Positions 1-13,972 of a stretch of DNA of 64,000 bases are shown here, one piece after another (position 1 is the stretch's first letter; the number at the start of each line of letters is the position of its first letter). This DNA is from Pagrus major (taxonomy: Eukaryota; Chordata; Actinopteri; Spariformes; Sparidae). Both the position numbers and the translations under genes were made by a program. The notes below the pieces were generated by a model, which was given only the letters and a program-made list of their open reading frames with translations, had not been told where the DNA came from and did not search any database. The stretch is from NCBI RefSeq assembly GCF_040436345.1, contig NC_133238.1, forward strand, positions 1,674,501 through 1,738,500, written 5' to 3'.

Positions 1-1639
1 ACGTTATTATTTACGTCAATTAAAATACATTTCTAATAAGCTCAGAAACATCAATAGCATGTCAAGCAGTTTGTCCATGTCATGTCCTTTCTGTTCCTCT
101 ATTTTGTCCTTGCATGTAGTCTTAACCATTGTTTGCTGTTCTGCATGGGGATGCTCCAGTTGCTTGGAGAAAGGAGTATGAACCTACAATTTCCCCACTG
201 ACATGGAGAGGCTCATGTCTGCAGGAGCAATCTAAATATTACCTAAGATTATAACAACAAAAAACTATGTGAGGTTATCATATTTATTCACTACATTTGC
301 ACTTTTCTTTTACAAAGACCACACCACTGGGAAGCTTAATATTTGGTTAATTTAGAATAATGATCAGGGAAATGCTTGAGAAACTCAGGGAGTTATGACT
401 CAAGGTTATGTTTAAACTCATTGCAGGTTTTCAGACTCCACTGAATCCTCCTTTAGTTCTTGTGCAAAGAGAGAGCGAGCGAGTGTAAGACAGGGAGAAA
501 AGACACTGTCGTTTGGTCTGTGTACGCCAACTTATGTTGTGGAATTTCAGTAGTTGTGATCTAAACAGCTTTTGCTGCTGAAGTTTAACAAAGTATGACA
601 TGAATCTGAATGAATTAGTTTTTCAAGAAACATGAACAATACATAACTATATATCAATAGTCAAGCATAAATAAGACTTTAAAGGATTATATATGATACA
701 AATAGTAAAAAAGGAAAAAAAGAAAAATAAACCAACAGTTTTTCTCTTACAGCTAATAATCAGTCCTGCCCAATTCCATCCCACTGTACAGACAACATAA
801 TGTGAAGCATATTAGGCTCACATCCTGTTTCTAACAGAGGTCTGTGTGCTTGAGATAATTAACGAACAGGTTAGTCCTGAAAATGAATGTAAAACTGTAT
901 TAAAATGCCCATTCAAGTCTAGCCCAAAGTAAATTCAAAGCTCTTGTTGAACCTTTTCCCCCCAAACTGTCAGAAGCTCTGTAAATGCTTCTGGCATTGA
1001 TCTAAAGGAGTTTGACCATACTGAATTTTTTTTTTTCTTGGCAATTTTTTTTTAATGCAAACATAAGCCTGCAGATGACCTGTAACTGCCCCTATTACCT
1101 GGAAAACACAATGGTTCAACATCATCAAGAACTGTGATAAACTATATATTACTGGATTTGAAATCTCATTGGCCACATGATGCATCACTCTTCTGTAGGC
1201 TGGTGTGTAAGTGGCTCAGGAGAGAGGAGAAAGAAGCGAGTGGGTCACACGATCACTCATTGGCTGTTTTAGGCTCTAGGGCAAGCTTAGAAGCTCAGAT
1301 CTGCTTAAATGAGCTGTCAATCAAACGGCTGCCATCTCAGCATCTCTGTCTTTTACCAGATAAAAACATGAAAAAACATCTGAGATTGCAGTTTTTTGCC
1401 ATTTTGTCACCATTTAACCATGGAATATTGTGTTTTGTACTAAATGTGTTACTGAAATGGATCTTTTGTTGGAGTTTGGTGCACTACTGAAACCCCCAGA
1501 ACCTTTATTGAGGAGCTGGCAAAACTTTGTACATGCTATTTTTTGTTTGTTTGTTTGTTTTTTGTTTTTTTGTTGATTGTATCTGGTTCCTTTGGTTTTA
1601 TCTTGAAATGGTTTGCATGAATAGAATCATGAGAATCTA
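1..1639. other. Gene-free flank, nothing recognised
   Basis: AT-rich sequence with no recognisable host exon on either strand. The open frames near 970-1490 are short and show no motif, no codon pattern and no plausible splice context. It probably belongs to an intergenic region, but the neighbouring gene to the left is not visible. Confidence 0.5.
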
Positions 1640-3330
1640 AGCTGTTTAATGATGTATGGCATGACCATACACTTCGATTGAAAGTTTGGTGAACTGGCCA
1701 CTGACTTTTAACAGGTTTTAATGAAAGGATTCCATACTTTTTAAATAGCTCTTGTTTTCCCTTAATAGGATAAGTTATCTATTTGAAGGATGTACATCTT
1801 GAAAGCTTTGTCAACCATTTACCAGTACTTGGTCTATTTACATTCTTCCATGATAATGCTATCATACATTTTGCCTGTAACAAACATAGATCTAAACATA
1901 TTGGCTCGTTCTTCCTCAAATTGTATGCCTTGGATAACAACCTAATACCTTAAAACACAATTTGGGGATATCACTATCAGATTAGTTTAACTTTTCCCAG
2001 GTAATATATGTGAGCCATGTGCCAATTACAATCTAGAAGCTTAAGATGGGTATTTGCTGCTCCTGTTTGAGCTTTCTTGCAAGCATCTTGCCACTCAGCA
2101 AATAAAATATCTTCCTGTAAATCCTCTCTCCAAACTTTAAATTTAGCTTTGGAGGACCAGTCATAAAATCTAGATATTAGTTTTCTCCTGTACAGTCTTT
2201 AAAATAGCTTTCTCTAATGGTGAATGTGGAGGTATAGCTAATGATTGTTTTTTGGTTTACTCCAATTAAGCTTCTGAGTTGTGAAAATTTGAAAAATGTT
2301 TCAGTGGATTGTCATGTTGAGTTACAAGCTCCTCAAATTACATTAAATAATCCTGTAATCTATATAGATCCTGAATTTTCTGAGTCCTAAATCCAATGTC
2401 AGCTATACCAGGAGTGACATCTTCATTTCCCGAAACAGGACTAAAACGTGCAAGAGGAAGTGGCTCACCCAAGTATTGCCTCACCTCATACCAAACATTA
2501 ATCATATGACTAGTAATGGGATTCATATTTTTTTTTTGTTTTGTTTCTTCAGGCTACTTGTAGTACATACATAAAGGAAGAGATAGGCCTAAAGATTAGG
2601 ACTCCATCCTTTCTAGGTAGGAGGGCTGTCATTTAAAATAAAAACATGATGGTTCTTAACCGAGCTACCCAATAGTACCAGAGAGGGAATAGACTAGGTA
2701 CAGGACGGATAAATCCAATAGGGATTGTTTGTTATTCCACAGGAAATTTATAAAAACTTGGCAAGGGGATGTTCTTGAATAAGTAAAGTTCACCACATCT
2801 TTTATATTGGGTACTATATTTACAATTAAATCTGTGAATTGATTTACAACTTTTAACTGGTAGGCTTGTGCAATCAGATACTCCTCTCTTTAGAATTTAG
2901 TAACATTATAGAGGATTTTGAATTATTACATTAATAGCCTGAAAAATTACCAAATGTTTTAATTACTTTTAACAAAGCTGGGATGGACTTCTCCATATGT
3001 CTGAGAAAACAATGATGTCATCAACATAAAAAGCGACCTATAGCTAGTCCAGAAATCTCTGTGTGGAAGTGTACAGCTATCGCAAGTGGTTCTATTACTA
3101 TTGGAAAGAAAAGTGGTGATAACGGGCATCCTTGACAGCATCCCCTATGGATCTTAATTGGTTTTGATATTGTATTATTCATAAGTATTTCTGCACAGGG
3201 GTCAGTATATAAAAATTTCACCCATTTACAAAAGTTTTCACCACATCCAAATCATTCAAGTATGTCAAAGAGAGAGCGCCATTCAACCTTATCAAATGCT
3301 TCTTGTTTTTTTAGAAACAGATTATGTAAT
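1640..3330 (-). mobile_element. Degenerate L1-type LINE, reverse transcriptase and C-terminal region
   Basis: Read on the minus strand, the segment around 3320-3030 encodes a typical L1 reverse transcriptase stretch: an FDKVEW motif, then a LYTDPCAEI segment, then GCCQGCPLSPL (the fingers/palm motif before the catalytic YADD box). The catalytic box region near 3030 is broken and continues in another frame. Further down, near 2150-1990, a fragment matching the L1 C-terminal segment (AKFKVWRED, then NTHLKLLDCNWHMAHIYY) is followed by stops. The copy is an old, multiply frameshifted relic. Boundaries are approximate and no target duplication was identified. Confidence 0.7.
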
Positions 3331-4374
3331 GATTGTATACATGTCTGACATGTGTACTGTATTCCCTAATACAGTGCATTCGACCACTATGGGATATGTA
3401 TGTGGGTCCTGACAAAACTGAGTTGTTACATATATATATAAAGCCAAGTCACTCTGCAGTAACATCAATGTTCCAGACTTATAACATTATTAGTCATCAC
3501 TATGCAGCACTCCCGACAAGTGGCATGCAGCATCATTGCAGTCCTTAAAACCATTACTTAAAACATATATTACATTCAGTATGATTGTTTATATAATTCA
3601 TACAAAATGTTAATGATTCCTTAATGCTGGCTTATTTGAATCACACCTTGTTATTTATTCAATTTAACCCCTGACTGGCAGCATCAATGATGGGTTATGG
3701 GATGGATCATAAAGGAGCCTTCCTTTGCTTGAGATTTGAGATTGTTTGAGAGTAGGAAGTACTGTAGGAGAGGGAGGGTCACTTGAGAAAAGCAGGAAAG
3801 AAGAGTGCCTGAGCTTAGCTTACCCTAAAGCTTGATTTATGTTTTTAGTTGAATCAGTGTAGCCTCTACGTAGATGCATGCCCGTAGCCTATGGCGTAGC
3901 CTGGCGTGCACCTTCCCAGAAATGTAACAGACGCAGGATGACGTGGACCATAACGACTGTGATTGCCCCACTTGGTAGCATTGCATTTTGTGGCCTCTCA
4001 TCTGGTGCTCTGGCTCTGCGTAGAGCCTATGTGCAACCATAAATCTGCCTAACACTTATGGAAAAAATGTCTGTTTGGATCCTTGATGTGTTTCACTCCA
4101 AAGTGTTATCTTTTATTTCTGATTCACCATCTAGGCTAGTTAAAATTGTTGTCAACTGTAGGACAACAAAAGGACCATAAACATTTTTTATTTATTGGAA
4201 AGATTTTTCTTTTCATGTTCTTTTATGTCCCCCACTAACTTCACAGGATTTGTTTCTTTACAGTAAAACATATTCCCTCTTTTCCTCTCTTCTTCCATGG
4301 TTTCCTTGCGTCTCTCCATGCATCCTTAGGGTAGAGGACTAAGACATGAGGGAAACATGAATACAATCTAAATT
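3331..4374. other. Gene-free spacer, possible MITE-like inverted ends
   Basis: No exon recognised. A stretch at about 3830-4055 begins with a run ending in TTGATTTATG and ends with CATAAATC, which looks like short imperfect inverted ends of a non-autonomous DNA element. The interior is GC-richer than the surroundings. No target duplication was found, so this is only a hint. Confidence 0.3.
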
Positions 4375-4586
4375 AATAGACCCTTTTCACGCCAGACATT
4401 TTGACTTGTCAAAGCAGGAAAAACACCGGTGGAACATTAATGGTGGCTGCACTCATTTAGATGAGCTAGTTCCAGGGCTGTGGTATTGTGCATGCTCACT
4501 TACTGACATGGCTTACTGGGACACTTAATAAAATGGAGCCATCCTGCTTTGACAAGTGAAAATGTCTGCCGTGAAAAGGGACTATT
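4375..4586. mobile_element. Short MITE with about 45-bp terminal inverted repeats
   Basis: The left end (4375-4421) and the reverse complement of the right end (about 4541-4586) are nearly identical: both read AATAG, one variable base, CCCTTTTCACG and on through GCAGACATTTT, ACTTGTCAAAG and CAGGA with a few mismatches. The element is about 210 bp and has no coding capacity, as expected of a miniature inverted-repeat transposable element. The superfamily is not decided because the target duplication is ambiguous. Confidence 0.75.
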
Positions 4587-4659
4587 GGTATGTAGCACAA
4601 AATGTCCCACGGAGCCCATAGGTAGTCTATGCACCAGTGCATAAATGAGGGGTAAAGGG

Positions 4660-4881
4660 GAATAATACCTCAGGGTGGCAGTAATGCAACACCTTGGATG
4701 CCAACTGCCGTAAAACCTCGAAGAAGAAGGAAAAGAAGAAGAAGGGGAGGCGGAGAAAATAAGGAAGGAAGGAAATTTGAAAGAGAAACAAACGATTTCA
4801 TAAACACTTTTAGATCATCTGCAGAGAGACAGTCTGCGGTTTGTTTTCTAGGAAAAGACCTGAGGATCACTCTTCAATCAG
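4660..4881 (+). other. ppp1r35: Possible non-coding first exon / promoter region of ppp1r35
   Basis: A purine-rich block (GAAGAAG runs) is followed at about 4881 by CAATCAG|GTAACAC, an acceptable splice donor. It lies upstream of the first coding exon of ppp1r35, whose own upstream border is a splice acceptor at 6005, so at least one 5' non-coding exon must exist upstream. This block is a candidate by position only. The open frame through it is low-complexity Arg/Lys and is not treated as coding. Confidence 0.25.
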
Positions 4882-6005
4882 GTAACACACAGAGACATTT
4901 AAAACAGGGTAGTGTCGGGGTTTAGTAACGTTGGTCACTAGAAACTCAACTGAAAACTAGGATAGTGTTAACTGCCTCTGTTCACGAACGTCACCAGCGT
5001 TAGTAACGTTAGCTTCGTCCTGTAGCCATAAACTGACTGAATGTAACATTTAGATAACTTTCTTTCGCAGTGATAGACTGCTGTCTATATTCAAGAGCTA
5101 ACGTTAACGGGTTAAAGGCGGGCTTCATTTGGTAACTACCAAGGTAACTGAAAACAGTGTAAATAGCTAGCTAGCTAACTAGTCAATAGTTTTGTAACTT
5201 TATAGATTTAACTACAACCAGCTAACTGGCGTCACCCATGCTATAGCTTATCCAGCTGGAGGCTAACAGGCCACATCAGAATGTGTCCATAGCTCGTTTA
5301 TTGACATAGCAGTTAAATATCCCTATAATAAAAATATATCTACTTAAAACAACTAAAAAACACTATTATTTCATCCACAGTACATTTCTGTCAACGCAGT
5401 TGAATGACCAACATGGTAACTTGTCATTTGCCATAAAGTTTTGAGGAAAGCCTGAAGATAATGTTAACTAATGCTAAGACCTAGCTAATACCTACAAGAT
5501 ACGATAAGTTTTTATGCCGGAGGACAAAACAGCACATGTCTAGTGCTACAGCTCATGATTGTTTCCATTGTTTAGTAATATACCAAACATTGTTTTTAAA
5601 TAATCAAAATAGTTTGGTCATTGTGGGTGAATAGATGGAGATGTGTTGGAGCATTTCAAGTGTTTTATTTGCTTGTTTGATTTTCTTTTTTTCTTTTGGT
5701 GCATTTAATTTGTTTTTCCTGTCTTTGTTTTCCCCTTTTTCTACTTCAATTTTGGTTTGTTTGATTTAATTTCATTCATTTATTTACATAATTTTCTTAA
5801 CTTTAATGTTATGATTTGTATGTGTTACTCTGTGCAGTATCATGTCTTGTTTTGTCCATGAAATGTTGATCAGAGGGTATTAATTATGTATTAAGCTGTG
5901 ATGATGTGTTCAGCATACTTGCTCATTTGTACAGAACAGTCCAAAAATGTCCATTAAAGGAGTATTCTTCTGCAAATCATAAACATGTCTCACTCTTGTT
6001 TCCAG
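4882..6005. other. Gene-free sequence upstream of first ppp1r35 coding exon
   Basis: No coding exon or transposon recognised. Contains several GCTAGCTAGCTA-type runs and pyrimidine-rich stretches. It ends in TTGTTTCCAG at 5996-6005, the acceptor of the first coding exon of ppp1r35. Confidence 0.4.
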
Positions 6006-6010
6006 CCAGG

Positions 6011-9000
6011 ATGAAGAGTTCCTCTTTGTTCCTCTCTCCTCCTCCCTCTCCTCCCCCTGCCCCCCTCCCCCTCTCCTTCTCTTCCTCCTCACTGACTTGC
6101 TGTCCTGAACTCAATCTGTCCGTCACACTCAGCCCCAGCAAAATGAACATGGAGCCTTGCCCACTGAAGAAGAGGCAGCAAAGGAACCACTCAGGGCTGA
6201 AGCCCCGCTCAAGAGGACAAACAGGAAGAAGGGGGAACACAGAGGTAATTACATCATTCCTAAGTATTGGGTCATGTTCAATCTGAAAATGGTGTACACT
6301 GTTTTGCTACACTTTCTGGGTTGATTAACATGTTTCCTCAAAACGGTGCGAGACGCTGTGAAATGGTGTGCAACGGGAGTTGAGGTACATTCTCTCTCAT
6401 TTGGTGGATGTGCAAGAGGTAGTGGTGGGTAGAGTACTCAATATCTATACTGATGAATAGTTAGGGCTGGGCGATATAACAACTATTTAAGATAGATCGA
6501 TATTTTATCAAGCGAGGTATAGGTTTAGACAATACAGTTAAAAAACAAACGATATAGGGTGAAGTTGCGCTTTATAACCCCTTTTTTTCTGTAAAGCCAT
6601 GCCAATGTGCGTCTCTCCTCTCACTCACAAGTTATCCGACAACAGTGAGGGAGACGATGTCCAATCCAAGACTGATTACTCTAGTTTAATCAGTCTGTTA
6701 ATTAGTCTACAGTGCGACGTTGCTCCTGCACCTGCTATGCAAAATCAGTCTTTGATATGAGTGAGTTTGCTGCAGTAGCACTTTAATGCTGCACTGCGTG
6801 TGTGTGTGTGTGAGACAGAGCTGCTTGATTTTGTCAGGTTAAGGTTTGTGTGCTTGTCTTTGTATGAGGTTCATTATCATTAAGCAATTTTGTCACAAGA
6901 CAGCCTGCACTCATGGAAAAGTTGATTTTTCAAGTTGTCTGGCTCAGGCCTGTGTGAGCTGATAAATCAGAGCAGACTGGGCTACTCGGAATGGGAGACT
7001 TAGGGCGCACTCACACATGGCCCAGTTGCTCCGTATTGTGCTGAAGGACGATTGTCCCTCCTCCCCAGTCCCCCACTATCCAGCACTCACATTGTTCTGG
7101 CCGCAACCAGGCCTGAACATGGTTATCTCTGGTACATACGTCATCACATCATAGAGTGGTTGTGGCACAATGGAGAACGACAGAGAGCACATGACTAACT
7201 TTACTGACTTTTTTGTGGCTTATTTTGTGTCGTTGTGGTCATAGACGGCCCTCTAACATTCCTGGATTTCTTGATTATGCAAAGCAGTGTAATACACATG
7301 ATTATACTTCATGTCCACGTTGCGCACCTGTGCTTGTGCTCGTGCATGAGCAACTGTACCATGCCGAAGCACACCTCTTCCAACTGTGCCAGGGCTAAGG
7401 AAGTGTACATGTATTGTGTAGCATACCACTTCACTCTAATAGCTTGATTTGTAAGACAAGTATACTTTTCACAAGCTCAAACTTCTTCTTTTTCATAACT
7501 TCTGCCTCCGTCACTACTCTAATTTATTTTTCCAGTAACATAGATTGGAGATCCGGATCTCTCCTCTCTCTATGAGCATGTACAGTCACAGTGTTTTCAG
7601 GAGCTGTTAATAGTACTGAAGGTGGGTTGAGGTTCTCTGCAAGAGATTCACCCTCATTGAAATAAAACTAAACTATGCTTAATAGGCCAAAGTTTCATAA
7701 ATTTGTATTCTCTTGTTTTCTGGCTCCTGCACATTTTTCCGAGCCCTGTAATATTTATTTAAATGAATTCAGGCAGGTCACTGAAAATTTATGTTTTGTT
7801 TTTTTGCTATGTTGAACATTGACCTGTGATTGAAAACGGACGTGGAAAGTGGAAAGTTTGTTTGCTGTTTTCATGTCTGCCAGTCATGCAGAAGCCTGCA
7901 GCTCTATTTGCCAATGCTGACCACAGCCTGTAAGTTTGTAACAAGAATATGTAGTGTGTATATGCCTTGAGTGATTTGTTTTTACTATAAAAAAAAACCC
8001 TGCTAATTTCGATGTTCGTTTGCTGTTAGCATAATGGCGCTAGTGTAGGCACGTTACCCCTCTCGCATGTTAGCTCCTTAGCATGTCAGCTTCTTAGCTA
8101 GCTAGCTCTAGCATGGCCTTTTCATTTGACAGAATACATTAGCTATCTGCATAGCTGCATCTGGAAGCAGTGAGGGCAGAATTTACTCTGTAAACACAAT
8201 AGAAATAAACCATGTTACCTTTTTAACTGGTGTCTGAGGAACTTGAATTTGATGTGGAAGAAAACCTCTTTTCACCTTGCTTTTCCTCTCCAAAGTAGTA
8301 GAGTATTTTAGGAAAAAGTCTGCCACCTTTTGTTTGGGGTGTCTTTAAGCAGGCTAGAGTCTCTGCTGGCTGCCTGGTCTTTCCATTTTTTCTTAGCTTT
8401 TTTGACCATCATACCTCCTCGCTTCATTGACTGCCACTGTTTTCTTCTGCCAGATGTATTGTCTTTGTTTTTGTTATGTCATTGTTTTGTTTGCATACGA
8501 AAAGAAACAACTGTACTTACTGTAGAGCTCAATATTTGTTTAATTCTATTGGCATCAGCTGCCTTCATCCTGCTGCCCCAGCACATGACAGCGTAGAAAA
8601 TAATGCTTGCCTCTCTAAGTGTGACAAAACATCTGCAGCATGGTTCTGCAGACGTTGAAAGACCTGAGTCTTCTGAGTAATTACAGGTGGCTCTGACCTT
8701 TCTTGTACAGAGCATCTGCGTCTTTAGTCTTGTCCATCCTTTCGTCAGCGTGGGCGCCCAGGTACTTGTATTCTTTGACAATCTCCACTTCTGCTCCCTA
8801 GATGCCGAGTGGGTTCAGGTGGTTTCTTTACTTCCCAAAATCCACCACCAGCTCCTTTGTTTATGGAAGAGTCATCTAAGAACTTCTGCCGGTGGCAGGA
8901 CCGGAGCAGTTATTGAAGTCTGACATGTAGAGTTTGAACTGGAAGGGAGACAAGACCGTCCCCTGAGCTAGATGATTGTGCATTTGCATCATTGATCGTT

Positions 9001-12000
9001 GAATTGTAATCAAATGTGCTACTCACTATTATTTCCAACACGTTGCATTACAGCGTCATATACTGTGGCTAATCTGTGAGGTAGTTGGTGATCCAGGCCA
9101 CCATTGGAGCGCCCACCTACATGTCCAGTAGTTTATACCTGAGCTGCTGGCCCGGCCCAGCCCGCTGTATAATTCCGATACAGGGCTGGTAGGCGAACTG
9201 CACAGGGGCTAGTGATGGCTTGACTGGAGAGATTGGTCCTTCATTAATGCAGTGCTCTAGGACCAACCTCTCCAGTAGAGGTGGGAATCTTTATTGGCCT
9301 CAGGATTCAATTTGATTACAGTTCAACAATCAATGATACAAATGCACAATCATCTGTGGTGTATTTCAATGTATCACTTCCTCATTAATTTATGCAAGCA
9401 GTTAAATAAATCTAAAGCCCCAACTTTACAATATTAATGAGCTAATAATACAATACATTTTTCCATAACTTAATAAACAAGTTGTTATCAGAGGAAAAAG
9501 AGGTCCCCAGAACACCGTTTGAAGCTTGAAGATCTTTCTAATCTGAATAAAATTTCTTCTCCAAAACAAAATAGTGCACCTTTTAAAACAAACACAAATC
9601 CTTCTACAGTGCATTACACTGTGCTGTAATCTACAATAATATTGTTTTCACATAGCAGCTCTAATACCCGGGTAGGTACTGAATCATACACATCATATAC
9701 ACCAATCAGCCACAACATTAAAACCACTGACAGGTGACGTGAATAACATTGATCATCTCATCACAATGTGATGTTCTGCTGGAAAACCTCGGGTGCTGAC
9801 ATTCATGTGAATGCCACTTGACACGCACCACCCATCCAAACACTATTGTGGACCAAGTACACCCCCTCATCACAACAACACTACCCGATGGCAGTGGCCC
9901 CCCAGCAGGACAGTGTGCCCTGACACACCGCAAACACTGCTCAGGAACAGCTCGAGGAACACAATAAAGGGCCCAAGGTGTTGACTGGGCCTCCAAATTC
10001 CCCAGATCCCAATCTGATCGAGCATCTGTAAGACGTGCTGGAGCAGGTCTGATCCATGGAGGCCCCACCCCCCAACATACAAGACCCAGAGGATCCATTA
10101 TAAAATGCCCTGGTGCCAGACACCACAGGACACCCTCAGAGGTCTTAAGTCCATGTCTTGACAGGTCAGAGCTGTTTTGGCTGCACAAGAGGAACCTTCA
10201 CAATATTAGGCAGGTGTTCATAATGTTATGCCTGATCGGTGTACATTACTCTGCTGCACACACTACACATAAGAGTTGGACTGCAAAGTTGAGTGCTTCC
10301 TCAGTTCTTTATGGTTGCAGACTTTAGCTTAGTATGAAACAGCTATCATGGCTAAATACCAAAGTATTTAATTGTTCTAAGTAGAGGTCGACCGATAGTG
10401 GATTTTTAAAGGCCGATATAATAACGATAGTTTGGAGCAGGAAAAAGCCGATAGCCGATTAATCGGCCGATATCACTGTTCTTTATCAATACTAAAGAAT
10501 GGTTTGTTTATGGGAAGCCTATGGGATGCCTATCGTATAGACCAATATCATTATTAAATGTTGACCAAAAAATTTTTACAGCAATAATAGCTAATAGATT
10601 TTCAAATATTTTGCCAAAAATTATCCACTTAGATCAGACAGGATTTATTAAGGACCGTTTACTTGGGGATAATATCCGCCGTACTCTTGATGTCATAGAC
10701 TATGCTCTAAAAACAAAGACACAAATGCTGATTTTAATGCTAGATGCGGAAAAAGCTTTTGACAGGGTATCATGGCCTTTCCTAATTGAAGTATGTAAGA
10801 AATATGGATTTCATGAGACATTTATTAATTTGATAAGAGGAATGTATAAAGAACCAAATGCAAGAGTAAAGGTAAATGGAACTCTCTCTGACACATTTGT
10901 TATAAAAAGGGGAATCAAACAAGGAGACCCATTATCACCACAATTGTTTGCTTTATGTATAGAACCTCTAGCAGAAAGAATAAGACAAAATATTGCAATA
11001 AAAGGTCTTAATATAATAGAGGAAGAACAGAAATTAGCATTATATGCAGATGATATAGCCATGTATGTAACAGACATTTACAACTCCCTACCGGAATTGT
11101 TAGTTGAAATTAAAGACTATAGCATTCTGTCGGGATATAAGTTGAATTTGAATAAAACGGAAGCCATGCAAATTGGGTGTCAACTAGAAAATCACTTTAA
11201 AAAACAATTTGATTTTAAATGGGACCAAAACAAAGTAAGATACCTGGGGGTGAATATATCAAATACATTGGATAACTTATATGACTACAATTATGGAAAA
11301 TTGGAAAAATCAGTAAAACAAGATCTACAAAGGTGGAAATACTTACCTTTATCATTATCGGAAAAAAATTAGCGTTCTTAAAATGAATGTTTTGCCACGT
11401 TTTTTATTTTTCTTTCAGAATCTACCCCTGTACATATCACAGAAATGTTTCAAATATTGGGAAAACCTGCTGAGAAAGTTCATATGGGATGAGAAGAAAC
11501 CAAGGGTCAAACTTAAAATTATACAGCGAAAAAGAAGTGAAGGGGGGCTCGCATTACCTAATTTAACTAATTATTTTTATGCTGCACAAGTAAAATCAAT
11601 AGCAGTAATGATTAACCAAAACTTGGGCCCCAAATGGAAAACTATAGAGAGGAAATCAGTAGGCTCTTTTCATACATTGATCTCTTCAAGGCAAATGAAG
11701 GCAAACTGTTTTACATTGAATAATACAGTTAGAATTTGGAAAAGACTGTGTAAAATAACAAATGTTAAAGACAGAGAGCTGATTTGCCTGAGAGAAATAC
11801 AGGAAGACCCTTTCTTTACTCCAAACAAGATAGATGATGCTTTCAAAATTTGGAGAAACAGAGGCCTCATAATGTATTGTCAAATTTATTGTAATAAAGG
11901 AATCGAGTCATTTGATAATATAGTTAATACATATCAGCTCCCAAAGACTCACTTTTATAGATATTTACAAGTAAGAAATTATTTAAATGAAAATGTCCAA

Positions 12001-13012
12001 TTAACAAGTCTTGAAAACCTCCATCCATTAATTGCATGTATGGTAACACAATGCCAGAGTAAAAACACACTAAAGATAATTGGACAAGTCTATCAAATAT
12101 TACAATGCAATGAAATTGAGGACTTGAACGGTATCAAAGAGAAATGGGAAAAGGAGTTGAAAATAAGAATATTAGACAGTGAGTGGAAGCAAAGTTTTAA
12201 AGACATTGTAGCCTACATAAGATCTCCCTTCTGGCAGGAGTATGCTTGGAAGATGAACTTAAGGTATTTCCAAACACCATTGACAACTTTTAAATATACA
12301 CAATCCAGCACCAATTGCTGGAGGGGATGTGGGACAAACAACGCAGATTACCTACATATTTTCTTTACATGTAATAAATTGCAAGAATATTGGACAGATG
12401 TCCTAAAACGGATGCAGAGTATTTTTGGAAAAGAAGTGACTTTTGAAAAACATAATATTCTACTGGGTATACGACCTAAAGTATTACAGAATGAACATAT
12501 ATACTTCTTTGAAGCTCTGAGAACCACAGCACTTAAACAGATAACAAGGAACTGGAAAAAAAAGGAACCACCTAAGATTTGCAAGTGGTTAGAAATTTTG
12601 GAAGAAATGAACACAATGGAAAAAGTCTCTTATAGAGTCATTAATAAGGAAAAATTATTTGAAAAGAAATGGGCCCTTTATAAGCTTTTTAGTTAAGGTA
12701 ATAGGAACAGCACTTGAGAGAAAAGAAGGGAAAGGAGGAAGGAAAGGAGGAAAAAAAAAGAAAAGAAAAGAAAAAAAAAAAGAAGAAAATAATAATGTAA
12801 GTTAATAATAACAATAAGCGGACAAAGCCATAGGACATCATTATTATTATTATTATTATTATTATTTTAGATTATTTCTAACTGATTTATTTGTTTATTA
12901 TCATTGTTGTTGTTGTTTGTTTTTTTGTTTTGTTTTGTTTTTTTTTGTTTTTTTTCTCTGTTTTTTAAATTCTTATCAAGGGGAATTAGTAGGATTTTTC
13001 TTCTTCTCCTTA

Positions 13013-13049
<37 letters not shown>

Positions 13050-13941
13050 GTATACATTTATGAAGGTATTAAGTTGTCTATTGAAACCAGATTTATACAG
13101 AAAGCCGAAGAGGTTCTTTTTTATTTATTTACTTATTTATATTATTGTATCCTTTTTCTTTCTTTTATTTAATAAGTTATCATTATTATTACTGTTATTA
13201 ACACTGGTGACGGGATGGGGAAATAGGGATGGTGACTGTAAACAAAAAACAAAAACAAAAATGTGTTTAAAGAAAAGTAGAATGTGTGACTATGTAAAGC
13301 ATGTGTCAAATTGACTGAAATGAACACAATAAAGTATAAAAAAAAAAAAAAAGAATGGTTTGTTTTTTTAATTGTCTTTTTTTAAAAGAATAAATTCAGA
13401 ACAGGAATTCATTTATATTTCAAATATAACTACATATTGTTTCCACTGCAGCAATAGTAAAGTTTACAACAGCAAAGTCACTATATAAACTCAGTAATAT
13501 CTGGAAACAAATCGAGGGGGGGGGGGGCTAGTTTGTCTCAGCCAGCAGCTAAAGTTTACAAGAAGTTGCCAAATTTTAAGATTCATGGCAAACTAAGATG
13601 AACAGACTACACACAGACAGCTTTCATTTTAGCGTGTTCTTAACAAGCTGTTAATTGTTATCTTAACGAGCACTGCGGTCATGTAGGCTAAAACATGCCG
13701 GTGGAAATGTCGCTGTTTATGCTGAAATATGATGCACGTTTATGCTTGTTGAACAAGTGGCACTTATTGCCTCCGCCAAGGAGGTTATGTTTGTTGACTT
13801 TCAACTCGTGAAGGTTTTATTGCACTTACAATAACACGTGTCGTCGTCTCGAGTTATCTTCTTCACTTCTCTCCTCTCTCTGCTGCCGCTGCATACGCCC
13901 GTCTCTCTCTCTCCCATGCTCTCTCTGTGTGAAGAGCGACA

Positions 13942-13972
<31 letters not shown>

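Noticed and set aside
4698..4925. 75-codon open frame rich in Arg/Lys
   Set aside because: Low-complexity purine run; no homology recalled; better explained as untranslated or promoter-proximal sequence.
5906..6010. Upstream ATG in frame with ppp1r35 exon 1 (extension beginning MFSILAHLYR)
   Set aside because: It lies before a good splice acceptor (TTGTTTCCAG at 5996-6005) and has no similarity to the family N-terminus.
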